A stretch of 64,000 nt of DNA from the NCBI GenBank assembly GCA_018907035.1, contig JACCIC010000164.1, positions 437,001-501,000 of the forward strand. The letters run 5' to 3'. Each line of letters begins with the position of its first letter. The stretch's first letter is position 1. A program made the translations under genes and the position numbers. The DNA comes from Sycobia sp. Sy_11. Taxonomy: Eukaryota; Arthropoda; Insecta; Hymenoptera; Epichrysomallidae. Below the pieces are notes generated by a model. The model did not search any database. It was not told where the DNA came from and saw only the letters and a list, made by a program, of their open reading frames with translations. This document shows positions 52,051 to 64,000 of this stretch, piece by piece.

Positions 52051-55000
52051 GTACGATACTGTGTTACGCATTTTTGTCCTTTTCCTCCTTTTAAAATCTT
52101 TTTTTTATTTTATATGCTAACACACATAGGCACACCCGCACACACATGTATATATATTTCATTTATCATAATAACGGTAGGCCTCACGCCGATAACCGGC
52201 GCATTTCTATACGTATCTATACGCGAACTTTAGAATTCGCAAAATGTCATAGGTTGACGATATTTTTTTAGTACATGTGTAGGAGTTATGGGGAGTTTCG
52301 GTTGTACTACGTCCATCAGCGTAAGATGCGAGTTCAGTTTAAGCTTAGCACTTTTGTGCGCGCGTGTGTGTAACGTTTATCATCTACTTACGCTAATTGA
52401 TCGTTTACTTATCAGCTATGCACGTAGTAATTAATAATAAGAAACTTGTATGCATAGTATTTAGAAATAAATGAATTCCAATTTATTGAAATGCTGGAAT
52501 GGTTTAATAACAAGCACCATAAGCGCTAAAAACAATTAATAATTCTGCATAATAATATGGAAATCTCTGTAGTTATTCATTATTTCTATTATACGCTCTA
52601 TAATCGCTACTTCGTAGATCAAAGCTATTATCATATCGGTATACATAAAAGCGTTTATTAGTTTTTCTTTTCTAGTTAATGTGTACAATATAAATATTTG
52701 TTTTATAAAGAATGTTTGTAATAATTTTAGCTGTTTACAGAGGAATTACTAAAAATAAAAATAATAAACTAATTAATCCACGTTTATATATCCATAGAAT
52801 AATAATAAGTATAATATTCAAATAATTTCAAACAACAAAATTCGATAGTAATATACTTAAGATTACCATTAATAATGAATGTTTCAAGTTTTTTAAACAT
52901 TTAAAAATTTCTACAAAAAAACTAATTTGTTTCACGCGATCGTCATTAGTTCAAGTTATTAATATTATTAAATATGAATTCTATTATTACAATGTGCATT
53001 TATTCTTAGGAAGATGAAAGGAAGAAAATTTTTTGAATGCAACAAGATAATAATGCAGGCTTATTTTTATACTGTACATGCATATATATAAATATAATAA
53101 GCTTCAATCAAACTGATTTTATTTTGTATACGCTGTGTTGTTCGTATGTGTCAGAAAAGCTATATACTCTATTTACAAAAATTATTTTAGGGAGAGCCTT
53201 TGGTTTACATATCTATGTGATTCTTTTTGCCATCTATAAACATATTATTGCAATATATGAATAATTGTTTTTGAATCGTTTGAAAAGAGTTTCATGAACA
53301 AAAATAAACAGCAAATATACGTTCCCTCGAAAAATAGGTATTGGCGACTGGTGTGATAAATTTTCCTTGTCGAAAACCATTCGGAATAAATATTATTTAT
53401 AAAACTTTTGGATTTGTTATAGACAATATAGTTTTACGGTTTCTATATAGCTATTAAGGTTGTAGATCTGAGTCCAGTAATAAAAGAGAATAAATCGCAT
53501 ATATTTTTTAAACATCTTTGGTTATACCGCCGTATCCCAATAAATCTTTAGTGAAAATAAAAAATTTAATAGATAATAGTGAGCTCTAGAGTTCAAATTT
53601 GTATATCCCGTACCTGCAATTACAGTAACCTATTTAGCGATTTAACTATTCGAGAATCCACCTTGACATTTGGACTTATTCTAGTTAATATGCATAATAT
53701 ACATCGAAGAAGTCGCTATAAAAACGTTTTTCGAAAATCGACGAGGTCCGGCGAATCTTTAAGCACTCTCATAATAATCTAATCATAGACCCGTCACGTA
53801 GGTGTACATACAGTTATATAAGCCCGACCTTGTAGATAACCTCACAACCGTGTGTTGATTAAAAAAGAACAGCCTCACACGCGATATATCGGCGAGAATA
53901 ACGGGGCCGCAATAATGACAAATGCGCTCGGGTAACGTGCGACCAACCTATGCGCGCACACACGCACACACGCACACACACAAATAGACGCATAACCACG
54001 ATGCTAATCTTTCGTTTGTTCCGCCCTCTCTCTCTCTCCCTCTCTCTCCATCTATGCACACGTAGCGCCGAGCCCAACAGGATGAACAAGCTCTGCAGGC
54101 AGCTGTCCATCGAGTCGCCGGCCGTCGCCGGGGGCCGCGACTTCGTCTTCAGCTTCGACGTGCCGGTGCCGGAGGTCCCCGGCCGCGGGGCCCGCATCCG
54201 CGTCGTCTGCGCAGGCGCCTGCTACCACCCCCGGCGCTCGCCCTCCCTCGGCTCGCTGCACAGCGTCTCGAGCAGCGGCAGCCTCGCGACCGAGGCCTCC
54301 CTCGAGGGCGACCTCCCCGCCACGCTGCCCCACCACGGCATGCGGGACGCCGCGCTCTTCCCGGGCTACGAGGTCGCCGGGGTCGTCGAGTCGCTCGGCG
54401 CCGAGCTCGCCGGCGAGGAGTGCCAGGGCTTCGCCCTCGGCGACCGGGTCATCATGTACCCGTACGAGGGCATACCGAACGGCTACGTCGAGTACCTGGT
54501 GGTCCACGATCTCAAGTACCTGATCAAGCTGCCGGACAGCATGCCGCTGAGCGTGGCGGCGATGCTGCCCGCGGGCGCCCTCCTCGCCATGAACACCGTC
54601 TTCGCCGCCCACGAGCACGTGCAGGTGAGAATATACATTGCTGTGTATACAGATATTATCTTCGAAGCCTTTCTCTCCAAGATACGGAGATTTTATACAG
54701 ATCTGTACTGCTAAGTAAATCAGCCGTTACGCTTCCCTGTGCGATATACGAGTTCACTTTTTAACGAAACGCCAGTTTAACCGTGGTTTTCAAGTAGGGT
54801 CAAATCACGAGTCTTCAGCTTGCAACGTTCAAAAATCGATGTATACTATAAACTTTGATCGATATTATTGTCTATAAAAAAATTTTTCTTTCGTTTAATT
54901 TGGTTCCAGCGCGACTTTACGTCAAAGAGATGTAATAATAATATTTTTTTTTTGCTTCTTTAACACAGACTTAAAATGTATTTAAGAATTTTAATTGTAA

Positions 55001-55633
55001 TATATTTTTCCAGTCTTATCAATATCATTCTTATTTTTCCTAACGGTCAGACTTAACTTCAATTTATGAAAATACTTCAGTTTCTAACAGGGATATAATT
55101 CATTTTTTTCAAATAATCAGAATCGTGTGTCATTGGAAATATCAATCAAAAGTCGAAAAAAATCTACTATTAGTGTTGAGTTTCTTTTTAATTAGATCTT
55201 CAGTTTCTACATAAAGACATTTGTTAAAACGAGATATATTATTTCTATAGATATATCAACCATCTTATTAGTTAACTAAATTTTTTTATATCAGTAACTA
55301 TAGTTTTTTCTCGACATTTATACCGACAATTTACGGGTTAATTTGATTTCTAAAATCTCGAATTTTGTTTTATAAAACATTTAAAACTGGTTTAGTGTAA
55401 ATTGCCAGTAGTTTGAATTTACGCTGGAACCCCATAACTATAATTAAGCATTAAATTAAAATATAGATTTTGAATCTGCTGTTTTCCTGACAACTTCAAG
55501 TAACGTAATTATTCCAAATTAATCAGATGCATACTATAAGGATGAAAATGTCAGACTCATAATAAATTAATATTTTTTCTGTAAAAAGCTATCGTATAAA
55601 AAAATTCTTTCGAAAAGAAATCGAGCTTTATTT

Positions 55634-55695
<62 letters not shown>

Positions 55696-57181
55696 AATAA
55701 ACATTTACTCAAACATTATAAGAAGTTCATATTTCTATTTTTATAATATAGACGTTATCCTTGTATAATGTAGCGGTACTGCTGTTTTACAATTTAAATC
55801 GTCTGCTATCTATTTTTCAAATTAAATGGAGTATATATATAAGCATTATTGAATTGTTTGCATGAATTGTATTATATTGTATGCAAATAAAATTTTATAT
55901 AGTTATCAAAATCAATTAAAAAATCTATAAAAAAGACAATAATATATTAATTTTTCGTGAAAGTCATAAAAAAGGGCTGACTGCTCATATATAACGGTTT
56001 CAAGCCGAAGGAAATGTTGATTATTTTTTATTACAGTTTAGTTGGAACAAGAGAAAAAAAGCTAAGTTCATTATATAACGTAACAAAAAAAAATTAACAG
56101 CCTTTTGAAAAATCCATAGCTAATTATTCTTAAAGTAATTTAAAAGCTTTTTGTAAACGTTTGAAATGCAGTTTTAAAAAAACACCAGTGTGGTCACTGC
56201 GAGCCTAGTTTCTTATCTAATACAAAATTTATTTTTTAAAATGGCATTGAAAATATAAGATACATATTTAAAAAAAAAGAAAAAAGAAAAAATTAGTAAG
56301 TTGTTCTATTATTAGTTCTATATTAGTTTTAGTTTGCACGAGAATTCAGTTTATGTGAAAGGAACCTCGTTGAGCTATTTAATAAAACATTGTCGTATAA
56401 TTAACAATCAACATTATGAATTGTTAAATTTAGATAAGAACAATGAATCGTTAAGAATGAATACCGGAAATATTTTACACGTTTAGTATTCTCTTGTTAT
56501 AATACGTGCGCATAATTAAAAATTATCTTTTTATACGAACGGAGAGGGGGAGTCAGAGAAGATATTCTGATTTCAATTCAGAGAGGACTAAAAAATTTAT
56601 AAACCAACCTTATGCAATTTACGGAAAGTAAAAAAGAATTTAATAAGAAAGTAATATGAAAAAAATCTCAAAATTAATAATATTTTTCAACTGGCTGTAT
56701 TAAACATTAAAATTTTCATCAAGAGAAAAGTACAGGTTTATTATTTTTCACTATTTCATGACATGGAAAAATGGAGTTATAATTTCTCATTGCAAAAAAG
56801 TTGAAGTTGACGGATTCTCGTGCACCTCGACTGATTTATCGCGACTGCTCTTCACTTTCTTTATATATATATATAATATTTGAGCACGATCATTTGTCGA
56901 TAAGGATTTTATAATAAAATTCGCGGCACCAGAAGGGCAATCAAGTGACAAATGCGTGTAAACCATTTTACCAAAGGTGTATTATAATCATGTTATGCAA
57001 ATGATGTTCATTTATTCGGAGTATTTAAGTTTTTTAAATTATGAGTTCATTAAACAATACATCAGAATAAGCGAAAACATTATACTCTATAATAACAAAT
57101 CAACTCAGAACATTACCTTTCCGTATCAAAAGGATAATTAAAGGAAAAATAAGCATTTTTTAAATACATATCGATTTTTAA

Positions 57182-57233
<52 letters not shown>

Positions 57234-60200
57234 TATATATAGTGTGTTATTATCAAAAGTAGTATAAACGATAATAAAAGTTATATTTACGTTTGTAATA
57301 GTAAAATTTTACTTCTGGATCAATTTGCTTCATTTATCTCACAATTTAATTAAGTATATAACTCAAATATTCTAAAGAACATAGAAAAATGATAATGCTT
57401 GCTTTTTAGAGATGTATGCGGTATGGAAAAAAAATCATTTTTCCAGTTTTGCAATATCTCCTTTTTAGTCAGCAGCCTTAATATCAAAGTCATTTTCCTA
57501 TATCGTTAAATCACTTAATGTAGTGACATAAGATAAAGTTTCCTTAATCACTTACAAAAGTTCAGATTTATGAAAAAAAGAATGTGAAAAATATTTATAC
57601 ATTTATCCAATCGAACGCTTTCAAAGTAATATTAAAGTATATCAAATTAAAGACATTCGGTCTTTGTAATATTATCAACGTAATAATAATAAAAAAAGTT
57701 TCATGGTATCTAGAATCCAGAATGGCCATATACATTAAACTATAAATTATGAACAATCTCAACTCTTTTTTTACTATGATATATGAAGCCAAATTCAAAT
57801 ACTTTTACGCAAAGCTGTCCGTATAGCATTTCAGAAATGCATACATTAAATTTCTCATTATACAATACCTTAACGTATAGTTATTTATAAGCTTTAAAGA
57901 TATTGATCAAGATCTATTCAGCGAGTATCTGTTAGAATTCAATAGACGTATTTTTTATATATAAATAACAACAATTCATAACAGTTTTTTATTGTCAATA
58001 AAATAATCTTAAAAATTGAGATTTTATGTTATAAATTAACAAATTTTTAAATAAAAAATCTTTAAATTGCAATAAAATTTTAATTTAGATAATAATTCAA
58101 TGTATGAAAAGAAAATAAATTTTTACCAGATAATGTGAAAATACATATTTTTGTATTCAAAGTATGTTTCTATACAAACTTTCGATTATTTAACACACTG
58201 TGAATTTTATATGAAATTATTAATTGTCGAAAAACAGTTTATCTTAAATAGGATTAAAATATTCTATTCCGTGCATAATAACTTTTAATAAACATAACCG
58301 CTCGTTTCTACAAGCAAAATATTATCTTAAAACACTGATTAATATTTAAAAAAATTTCTGTTTAAAGAAAATATATAGTATTTTTTATATTGATCTTATA
58401 TATATTCATTACAATTGAAAATTTCGAATGAAATCCAAGCTGATCGGGTAAAACATTTGTATCGTTTCAACTAGAAAATTTTAAACAAACTTATCGCAAT
58501 AAGCGTGATGGAAAAAATGAAGTAAATAAAATTCACGATAATGTGATAGATTGAACAATAATTCAATAGATATTACTTCAATATAACAAAATATCATCGA
58601 TCTATTATAATTTTATTTTTTAATGTTACGCATAATTCAGTATTAATTTCATATTGCTCTTCTATCAGGATATATATACTCAAAAATTACTTTACATTTG
58701 TTGGAAGTTTGTGCACGTTTGAAATTCATGAACTGAGTGTTGTTGCACCACTACTTTCTCCTTACTTACACTAAATATATATATATAAAGTATTAAACCG
58801 TCAAACCGTCGAAAAGAAGTAGCACAAATCGCATAAAGTAGCTGGTCAAAAAAAAGAAGCAAAATAACAATTCAAAACCATAATTCTCATAACAACAACT
58901 TACATACCTAATATTCATTAATTCATTAAGAACAACTAGAGAATCTTCCCGTAAATTTTTATTTATTCTTATTATTAAAATTTTCTAGATGTACGTGCAT
59001 GCTCGAAATAGCAAAATAACCTTAAATATTGTATGATCACGACAAATAAATATCTTTTTTATTTTGCCTGATTATATGATTATAGGCTGTTCATATATAA
59101 ATATTTTTCATTGCCATATTTTTTAGGAAATTTGAAAAGAAATTGAAAATTGAAAATTTATCATTAATCTTATAAACTTTATTAGAGGAGATGGTAATTT
59201 CTTAGATTTATCGCAGTCCGTGATCAAATTTGTGGGAACTTTTTTATGTATTTTTTACTATATAAATTTATTCCGTGTAACTCAGCATACAAATATAAAT
59301 TTATTTCTTCTGTATCTAGCTTTGCTTATAGGTATATAAATCTGCCAAATGCAAGTACGTCATTTGGAATGTTTTGATTCTTCTACATTATCGACTAAGA
59401 TTTTTGCATAGAATCTAATGTTAAAATATATAGATTTTCAAACATTATTCTTTTCATCATTTGCCCGACAACTCGCGTATTTGAATAATATATGGATACG
59501 ATTAAGATGAAATTGAAAAAACAGCGGTATTCCATTCTCTATCGTTCCGCAATTTTTAAGATGTAAGCTATATCTCATACAGTTACATTAAAATCAGACG
59601 CTCTTAACACATACGACTCTCTCTCTTTTATTTGTTCCCAGAACCTGCTCCGCGAGCGCGGTGACGGCAGTGTCTGCAAGATCCTCATAGTCGGCACTGG
59701 CGGCCTCGCCCTCTGGGCCCTCAGAATCGCGGCCTACTTCTTCACGAGTATGAAGGACAGCGTGACCATCACAATAGCCTCCCTCAAGGACGACGGCCTC
59801 ATGATGGCCCAGGAGTTCCAACGGTAAGACCTCCCCAATATGTTTGTTCTTTAATGAAAAAATAGAAAGAAAAAATTAGGAATAGTTCACAATAAACAAG
59901 TTTGTGTTTTATTATACATTTTGCCTTTGCTTTATCACCGTTTTTCACATATATACGTATCTTACTGATAAAGGTGACACACCCTTCTACAGTTGTATAG
60001 AATGTGTGTGTATTATTTTTTTTACCTCCCATCAGTACAGGTATATTATGTTTGTTTTTATCTTGATTTAGAGCGGCGATGCACAGATGGCTCCCGATAT
60101 GCGATTGCACGATTTCGATATAATTTATGGCTTCCGTGCGGAGACTATTGTTCTTTTTTATTTTTTTATTTGTATTTTTTTTTGTTTTTATCTCGAGTGG

Positions 60201-60642
60201 TGAATTGGTATTTACGTAACGTTTGATTGGTATAGCGTTCAGTTCTTGTTTTTTTTTCTCAATGCGCGGCGAACAATAATTATTCCTATAATCGTTATTC
60301 TTAATTTATAAAAAGTTTTCCCTGTGAATTATCCGTATTTTCGTGTTTATTGCCTATGTATTTCTTGCAATTAAGCTTCTATTTGCTTCTCGATAAGCAA
60401 CGGATTTAACATTTTTCAGTCAATATCCAGTTCGCACGAGAAACTATTATGATTTTCTTTTGAGACGACAGTGCAACCATTTAGGACTATATGTTTCTTC
60501 AAAAAATAAAGTTTATTAAAGTAATTTATTACAAAAAATGTCAAGTATATTGTTTAAAATATGTATATAGAAATCGGCACTGAAATAGGAACCACTTATT
60601 TGACGTATATACATTTCTATCTTTGTCCAAGACAAATATGAC

Positions 60643-60699
<57 letters not shown>

Positions 60700-62629
60700 T
60701 CCAATCTAATATTGAAATAGTTAATTGCTAAATCAATAATGAATTTTTATTTTGTCTTACTAAATTCAACTTTGCTTCCTTGTTTATTAAGGTTGAATTC
60801 CAAATTATAATGACCAAAAGAGGCTATCAGATATCGGTGATGAATTGGGTTCAAGTGAGCGAGATCAATTTCATTAACGCTTTTAGAATCTAACTCAATT
60901 TCATAATTATTAATCTTGAAATTTGGTTGAACTTACAAGCACGTTAGCATAGTTATATAATCACCACAGCTAAAGTGTGGAAAAATCGAAATTCAATAAA
61001 CGATAACTTGAAAACTATACATTTTCGATTATGTAAGGACCGTTACAATTGTTCTGCCTGCAATGTCCCTCTTCCTTAAAAACCGATGCCAAAAGCAGTA
61101 GTTCTTAGATAAAAAATTTCGATTACAGAATATATAAATTAATTAAAAGGCACAATACTATAACTGTATCGGTAAGAAAGTAGCATATGTTACAAATTGG
61201 AGAAGTTAGATCTTAAAACTTTACGGAGCTTCTTTTCGAGGTAATCAAAGCTTCTTCTTGCTCAATCTGGAAAAAATTGGCTATCTATATAGCGTTCATC
61301 CTCTTTCTTAGATCATATACATTCAGATGGAGTGCAATCAATATGTTAAAATTGAATTTTTAATCATCGTATTTCTAATACAGTTCATGTTTTTGACTGC
61401 GCAATTACAACAAGTAATTAAAAATAATTAAAAAATAAACTGTTAAACGACTGCTACGTGAACGATTTCTGATTTTCAAATCAATTAATACAGAGTGAAA
61501 TTGATATATATTCAAACTGTTACTTATTTTGAAAATATTAGATATTATCAGCAATGTTTTAATTATGATTGCATTTATAGTCTCTTACGAATTAGCGTTA
61601 AAGTTACTTTCACGCATTGAATTAATAAATTAAATAGCAAGACGTGAAATGAATGTAGAGAAACAGGAATGATCAATTAGTTTCATTATCGTAAAAAAAT
61701 ATTTAAAATGGAGGAAAAGTCTGGATGGTATTGTAGAATCAAGCTAACTTAATCGATATTAAAATTTCTTTTGGAAAATAAACATTTAAAAAGTATTCGT
61801 TTCATTTGTCGATAATTGCGTCACTGTTAAAAACTAGTTCGACTATCTTATCTCTACTTGACAGAAGCATTGCATAAAAACCAAAATCGTAATCAGCCAG
61901 GTGTCCAAACATGCATCGAATCATTGATATATATAAAGAAGTTGAAGGAGTTGACTAGTCTGACTGTCAACCATTTTCAATAGGAAAAGTTTTTACACGA
62001 ACAACTGTATTTCCTCTTTTTCAACTAAGCTTCGGGCGTTGTCTTGAACCAAAGTTTGCCGATGGAAGAAACTGGCAACTGAATTAGTCGATATGCCTTC
62101 TTCACCTTCTTTACACATTTAGCTGCCATCAGTGTCATTTTTAATTATGATATGCACAACAATGGATGTATGATATATACGAGAAATAACGAGCCGGCGC
62201 TTTGATTGCAGGGTGAACGTGGTCCAGTGGAACGAGGACCTGTACGAGAAGCAGCTGATCGAGCGCACGATGGACGCCTGCGGCGGCCAGGTCGACGTCG
62301 TGATCGACTTCGGCACGACCTCGCGCAGCCTCCACCGCAGCATGCAGTGCCTGAGCAAGGGCGGCGTCGTATTCGTGATCAAGGACGTGGCCGACCGCCT
62401 CCTGCCCAAGTTCAGCAGGCGCGCCGAGGAGCGCCAGCAGAGCCTCAGGTCGGTGGAGCCGGGCAGCCTCGAGCAGCTGCGCGAGCTCGTCGACCTCGTG
62501 GGCGGCGGCGAGATCGAGCCACCGCCCCACACGGTCTATCCGGCCGAGCAGGCCCTCGACGTCGTCCAGAAGCTCTGCCACTCGGAGATCCAGGGCCGAG
62601 CCATCCTCCAGTTCTATCCGGCGGACTAA
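51986..62629 (+). CDS. Medium-chain dehydrogenase/reductase (alcohol dehydrogenase-like), four exons, 407 aa
   Basis: The coding parts are 51986-52050, 54066-54624, 59642-59823 and 62212-62629 (65+559+182+418 = 1224 nt, 407 codons plus TAA). All three introns are GT-AG (about 2.0, 5.0 and 2.4 kb) and the phases agree at each join. The N-terminal half is GroES-like, with a GAC core at residues 72-74 and PGYEVAGVV at 121-129, where alcohol dehydrogenases have GHE. GDRV follows at 147-150. The C-terminal half is a Rossmann domain with VGTGGLA at 225-231. Family members catalyse NAD(P)H-linked oxidoreduction of alcohols, aldehydes or quinones, usually in the cytosol. Ser255 where NAD-specific enzymes carry an acid, with Lys257 nearby, hints at NADP(H). 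There is no structural-zinc cysteine cluster after GDRV, and the catalytic-zinc set is incomplete. Substrate is unknown. The family call is firm; orthology is not established. Confidence 0.9.
52051..54065 (+). other. Intron 1 of the reductase gene
   Basis: GTACGA to CACACGTAG, 2015 nt, A+T-rich. It includes a GC-richer patch at about 52180-52340. A possible second TATA motif lies at 53815-53822, a CA array at 53956-53981 and a CT array at 54025-54050 just before the acceptor. No coding exon is seen inside it apart from the frame that runs into exon 2. Confidence 0.75.
54066..54624 (+). CDS. Reductase coding exon 2: GroES-like domain
   Basis: It encodes residues 22-208 (phase 2 in, phase 0 out, donor CAG|GTGAGA). 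The acceptor is ACACGTAG after a CT-rich microsatellite that serves as the polypyrimidine tract. It carries Cys74 at the place of the first catalytic-zinc Cys, a Ser/Arg-rich insertion at about 78-112 (RRSPSLGSLHSVSSSGS), GYE at 122-124, GDRV at 147-150 and NGYVEYLVVHDLKYLIKLPD at 160-179. Spacing from Cys74 to the GYE motif is 49 residues; about 20 is usual. The open frame also runs upstream of the acceptor to an ATG at 53950, so an alternative unspliced start is possible. Most codons end in G or C. Confidence 0.92.
55638..55692. repeat. (AT)n microsatellite in intron 2
   Basis: Uninterrupted AT array. Confidence 0.95.
57184..57232. repeat. (CA)n microsatellite in intron 2
   Basis: Uninterrupted CA array. 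Confidence 0.95.
59642..59823 (+). CDS. Reductase coding exon 3: first half of Rossmann domain
   Basis: It encodes residues 209-268 and two bases of Arg269 (CG|G). The acceptor is TTTGTTCCCAG and the donor is CG|GTAAGA. The nucleotide-binding loop reads KILIVGTGGLALWALRIAAY (221-240), which fits GxGGxG with the last Gly replaced by Ala231. The second beta strand ends ITIASLKDD (251-259), with Ser and Lys where NAD-preferring enzymes place Asp or Glu. I infer NADP(H) preference from this. The frame is open only when joined to the neighbouring exons, which supports the splice model. Confidence 0.9.
59824..62211 (+). other. Intron 3 of the reductase gene
   Basis: 2388 nt, GTAAGA to TTGCAG. A+T-rich, with an (AT)n array at 60642-60697. 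No exon or element recognised. Confidence 0.75.
60642..60697. repeat. (AT)n microsatellite in intron 3
   Basis: Nearly uninterrupted AT array. Confidence 0.95.
62212..62629 (+). CDS. Reductase coding exon 4: C-terminal half and stop
   Basis: It completes Arg269 and encodes residues 270-407, ending ILQFYPAD and TAA. The acceptor is GATTGCAG, 20 nt after a CG-rich run. The segment GQVDVVIDFGTTSRSLHRSM (294-313) matches the usual 'GxDVVID..G' strand of the family, and LSKGGVVFVI (316-325) the next strand. A charged stretch at 330-348 (DRLLPKFSRRAEERQQSLR) is longer and more basic than usual. HTVYPAEQALDVVQKL fits the family's late substrate-domain helix. Long antisense frames over this exon are a by-product of its high GC at third positions. 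Confidence 0.92.
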
Positions 62630-62784
62630 GGTGTCGGTCCACCCGCCCACGCCCTTCACCACCGACTTCGCGCCCGTTGCACCGCGCGCGCATTGCGTAT
62701 ATATATATTCTCGCCTTGGTTCTGCCCTTCCGAGCTGAGTGGCGTGCATGCGTATGTGCGTGTGTTCGCGCGCGCGTGTGTGGG

Positions 62785-62793
62785 AGAGATAAG

Positions 62794-62841
<48 letters not shown>

Positions 62842-62862
62842 GAGAGCAGAGCAGAGGAGAGA
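62785..62862. repeat. (GA)n array in the predicted 3' UTR
   Basis: GA array followed by GGAGA and GCAGA variants. Confidence 0.95.
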
Positions 62863-63011
62863 GGCATGGAAGGCATGGAAATCAGCACCTAAATATTGTA
62901 GTAGAGCGTATCGTTGAGTAATACTACTTGATATTATAAGCCGAGCAGAGTTGTGTCGCTTTTCGCTGTTTCTCTTCTTAGATATCAGTATTTTCCCCCT
63001 TACCCCTAAAG

Positions 63012-63043
63012 AACACACACGCATACGCACACGCGCGCGCGCG

Positions 63044-63098
<55 letters not shown>

Positions 63099-63130
63099 GC
63101 ACACGCGCACACCCACACACACACACAACA
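63012..63130. repeat. (CA)n/(CG)n compound array
   Basis: CA, then a CG run, then a long CA run with a few CG steps; about 119 bp, the longest array here. Confidence 0.95.
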
Positions 63131-64000
63131 CACAAACATACAAACGCCTCTCATGCGTTCTTCGTTGGAAGGCCCCATTGCGCCCGCGTGTAGTGGATAC
63201 TACTGTATTGATACAGCTTGCATATTATGCAGCTACCTATATAATGCAATCGTCACAAAATAATATATGTCGTGGCTCACGGGGCGCAAGAGGGACTGTT
63301 CACTCTGTATACTCAATTCAGTAGGCAAGCATATTAGATATTATATGCACTATTATATAATTAAATATAATACACGATGGATTGTACACATCGTTGCTAA
63401 GGAAAAAACTTGTACCTTAAAAGACTGTTCGTTTTATTTAACAAATCTAAACGTGTTTTATTATTACTATAATTATGATTATTATTAGTTTTTATTATTA
63501 TTATTACAAGTGTCGTAGCTAGAATTAAGAGATATCAGTGTAGCTCTTAATAAGCATAACGTAAAAATCGTCACTTTGTAAACGTTATATATTAAAGTCG
63601 TTCCGCTAATACGGCTGGTGTATTATAAAAAATTGTATTGTGCGATAATACATATAACTGATACGTTTTTTTTATAAAAATTCTGATTACTTATTTATTT
63701 CCATTATTCATATATTCCTTAATTTGTAGATTTATCCTGTAAATTTAAGAGTCAATCATTTTTTTATCATCTTATAGAAGATTATTATGTTAATTATTCA
63801 AAACAAACCTTTATCATACAAAATATTTTTAAAAACTATTCTGTAATTGAAAATAACAAAAAATTAATATAAAAGTATAATTCACATGGATTATTTTTCT
63901 GTTGCAGATTAAAAACTTTCAAACGAATGTAAAAGATCCTTTTAAATTTTTTATATACTTCCTACAGCTTATAGACGTGAAAGTGTGAAAATAATTTTGC

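Larger units (their letters stand above)
54625..59641 (+). other. Intron 2 of the reductase gene
   Basis: 5017 nt, GTGAGA to TTCCCAG. Strongly A+T-rich, with an (AT)n array at 55638-55692 and a (CA)n array at 57184-57232. I see no gene or recognisable transposon in it. Confidence 0.75.
62630..63600 (+). other. Predicted 3' UTR and flank of the reductase gene
   Basis: No AATAAA occurs close to the stop. ATTAAA variants lie at 63360-63365 and 63591-63596, and either could direct polyadenylation. The region includes a purine array (62785-62862) and a CG/CA array (63012-63130), so the transcript would carry long GA and CA repeats. The end is not determined. Confidence 0.35.

Noticed and set aside
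54052..54618. 188-codon - strand frame over exon 2
   Set aside because: It mirrors the GC-rich codons of the reductase exon; composition is Gly/Ala/Arg/Val repeats with no domain.
62141..62892. Long - and + frames (202, 147 and 228 codons) over exon 4
   Set aside because: They are shadows of the reductase exon and of the adjacent GA array.

Overview
The window reads as nuclear DNA of an insect. It has long A+T-rich stretches, many (AT)n, (GA)n and (CA)n microsatellites, short GC-rich islands, GT-AG introns and a TATA/Inr-type promoter. A hymenopteran is my best guess from texture and from the transposon types; no single marker proves it. There is no bacterial or phage architecture, no CRISPR array, and I found no rRNA or tRNA gene.

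One gene is well supported. On the + strand, four coding exons (51986-52050, 54066-54624, 59642-59823, 62212-62629) join in frame across three GT-AG introns. They give a 407-residue medium-chain dehydrogenase/reductase (alcohol dehydrogenase-like: GroES-like half, then a Rossmann NAD(P) half). A TATA box (51547-51556), an Inr (51580-51584) and a leader with three upstream ORFs precede it. A microsatellite-rich 3' region follows the stop. Its exons are very rich in G/C-ending codons, against introns that are mostly A+T. Both catalytic-zinc positions after the first Cys are replaced, and a Ser-rich insertion lies in the N-terminal half.

The other ~51 kb is gene-poor. It holds at least two recognisable transposon fossils: a broken mariner transposase at 9781-10161 (- strand), and a remnant of the arthropod repeat ORF marked by an 'EPFHQDIANMEKR' block at 7957-8300 (+). 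There is also a decayed ankyrin-like fragment at 22450-22590 (-), a probable retroposon tail near 28.4-28.6 kb, a possible unclassified repeat at 39.98-40.68 kb, and a long imperfect foldback at 44762-45133. GC islands near 6.1-6.9, 10.5-11.0, 12.6-13.3, 16.6-17.9, 18.4-18.9, 19.3-19.5, 24.8-25.3, 27.0-27.4, 43.1-44.3 and 49.8-50.0 kb look like promoters or enhancers. Several hold isolated exon-like segments with good splice sites. I list these as low-confidence candidates, since short open frames beside a GT are expected by chance in 64 kb.

I did not find a convincing new biological system. The items most worth following are the altered reductase and its leader, the foldback (possible hairpin-RNA locus), and the exon-like segments at 26997-27091 (-) and 30401-30580 (+).
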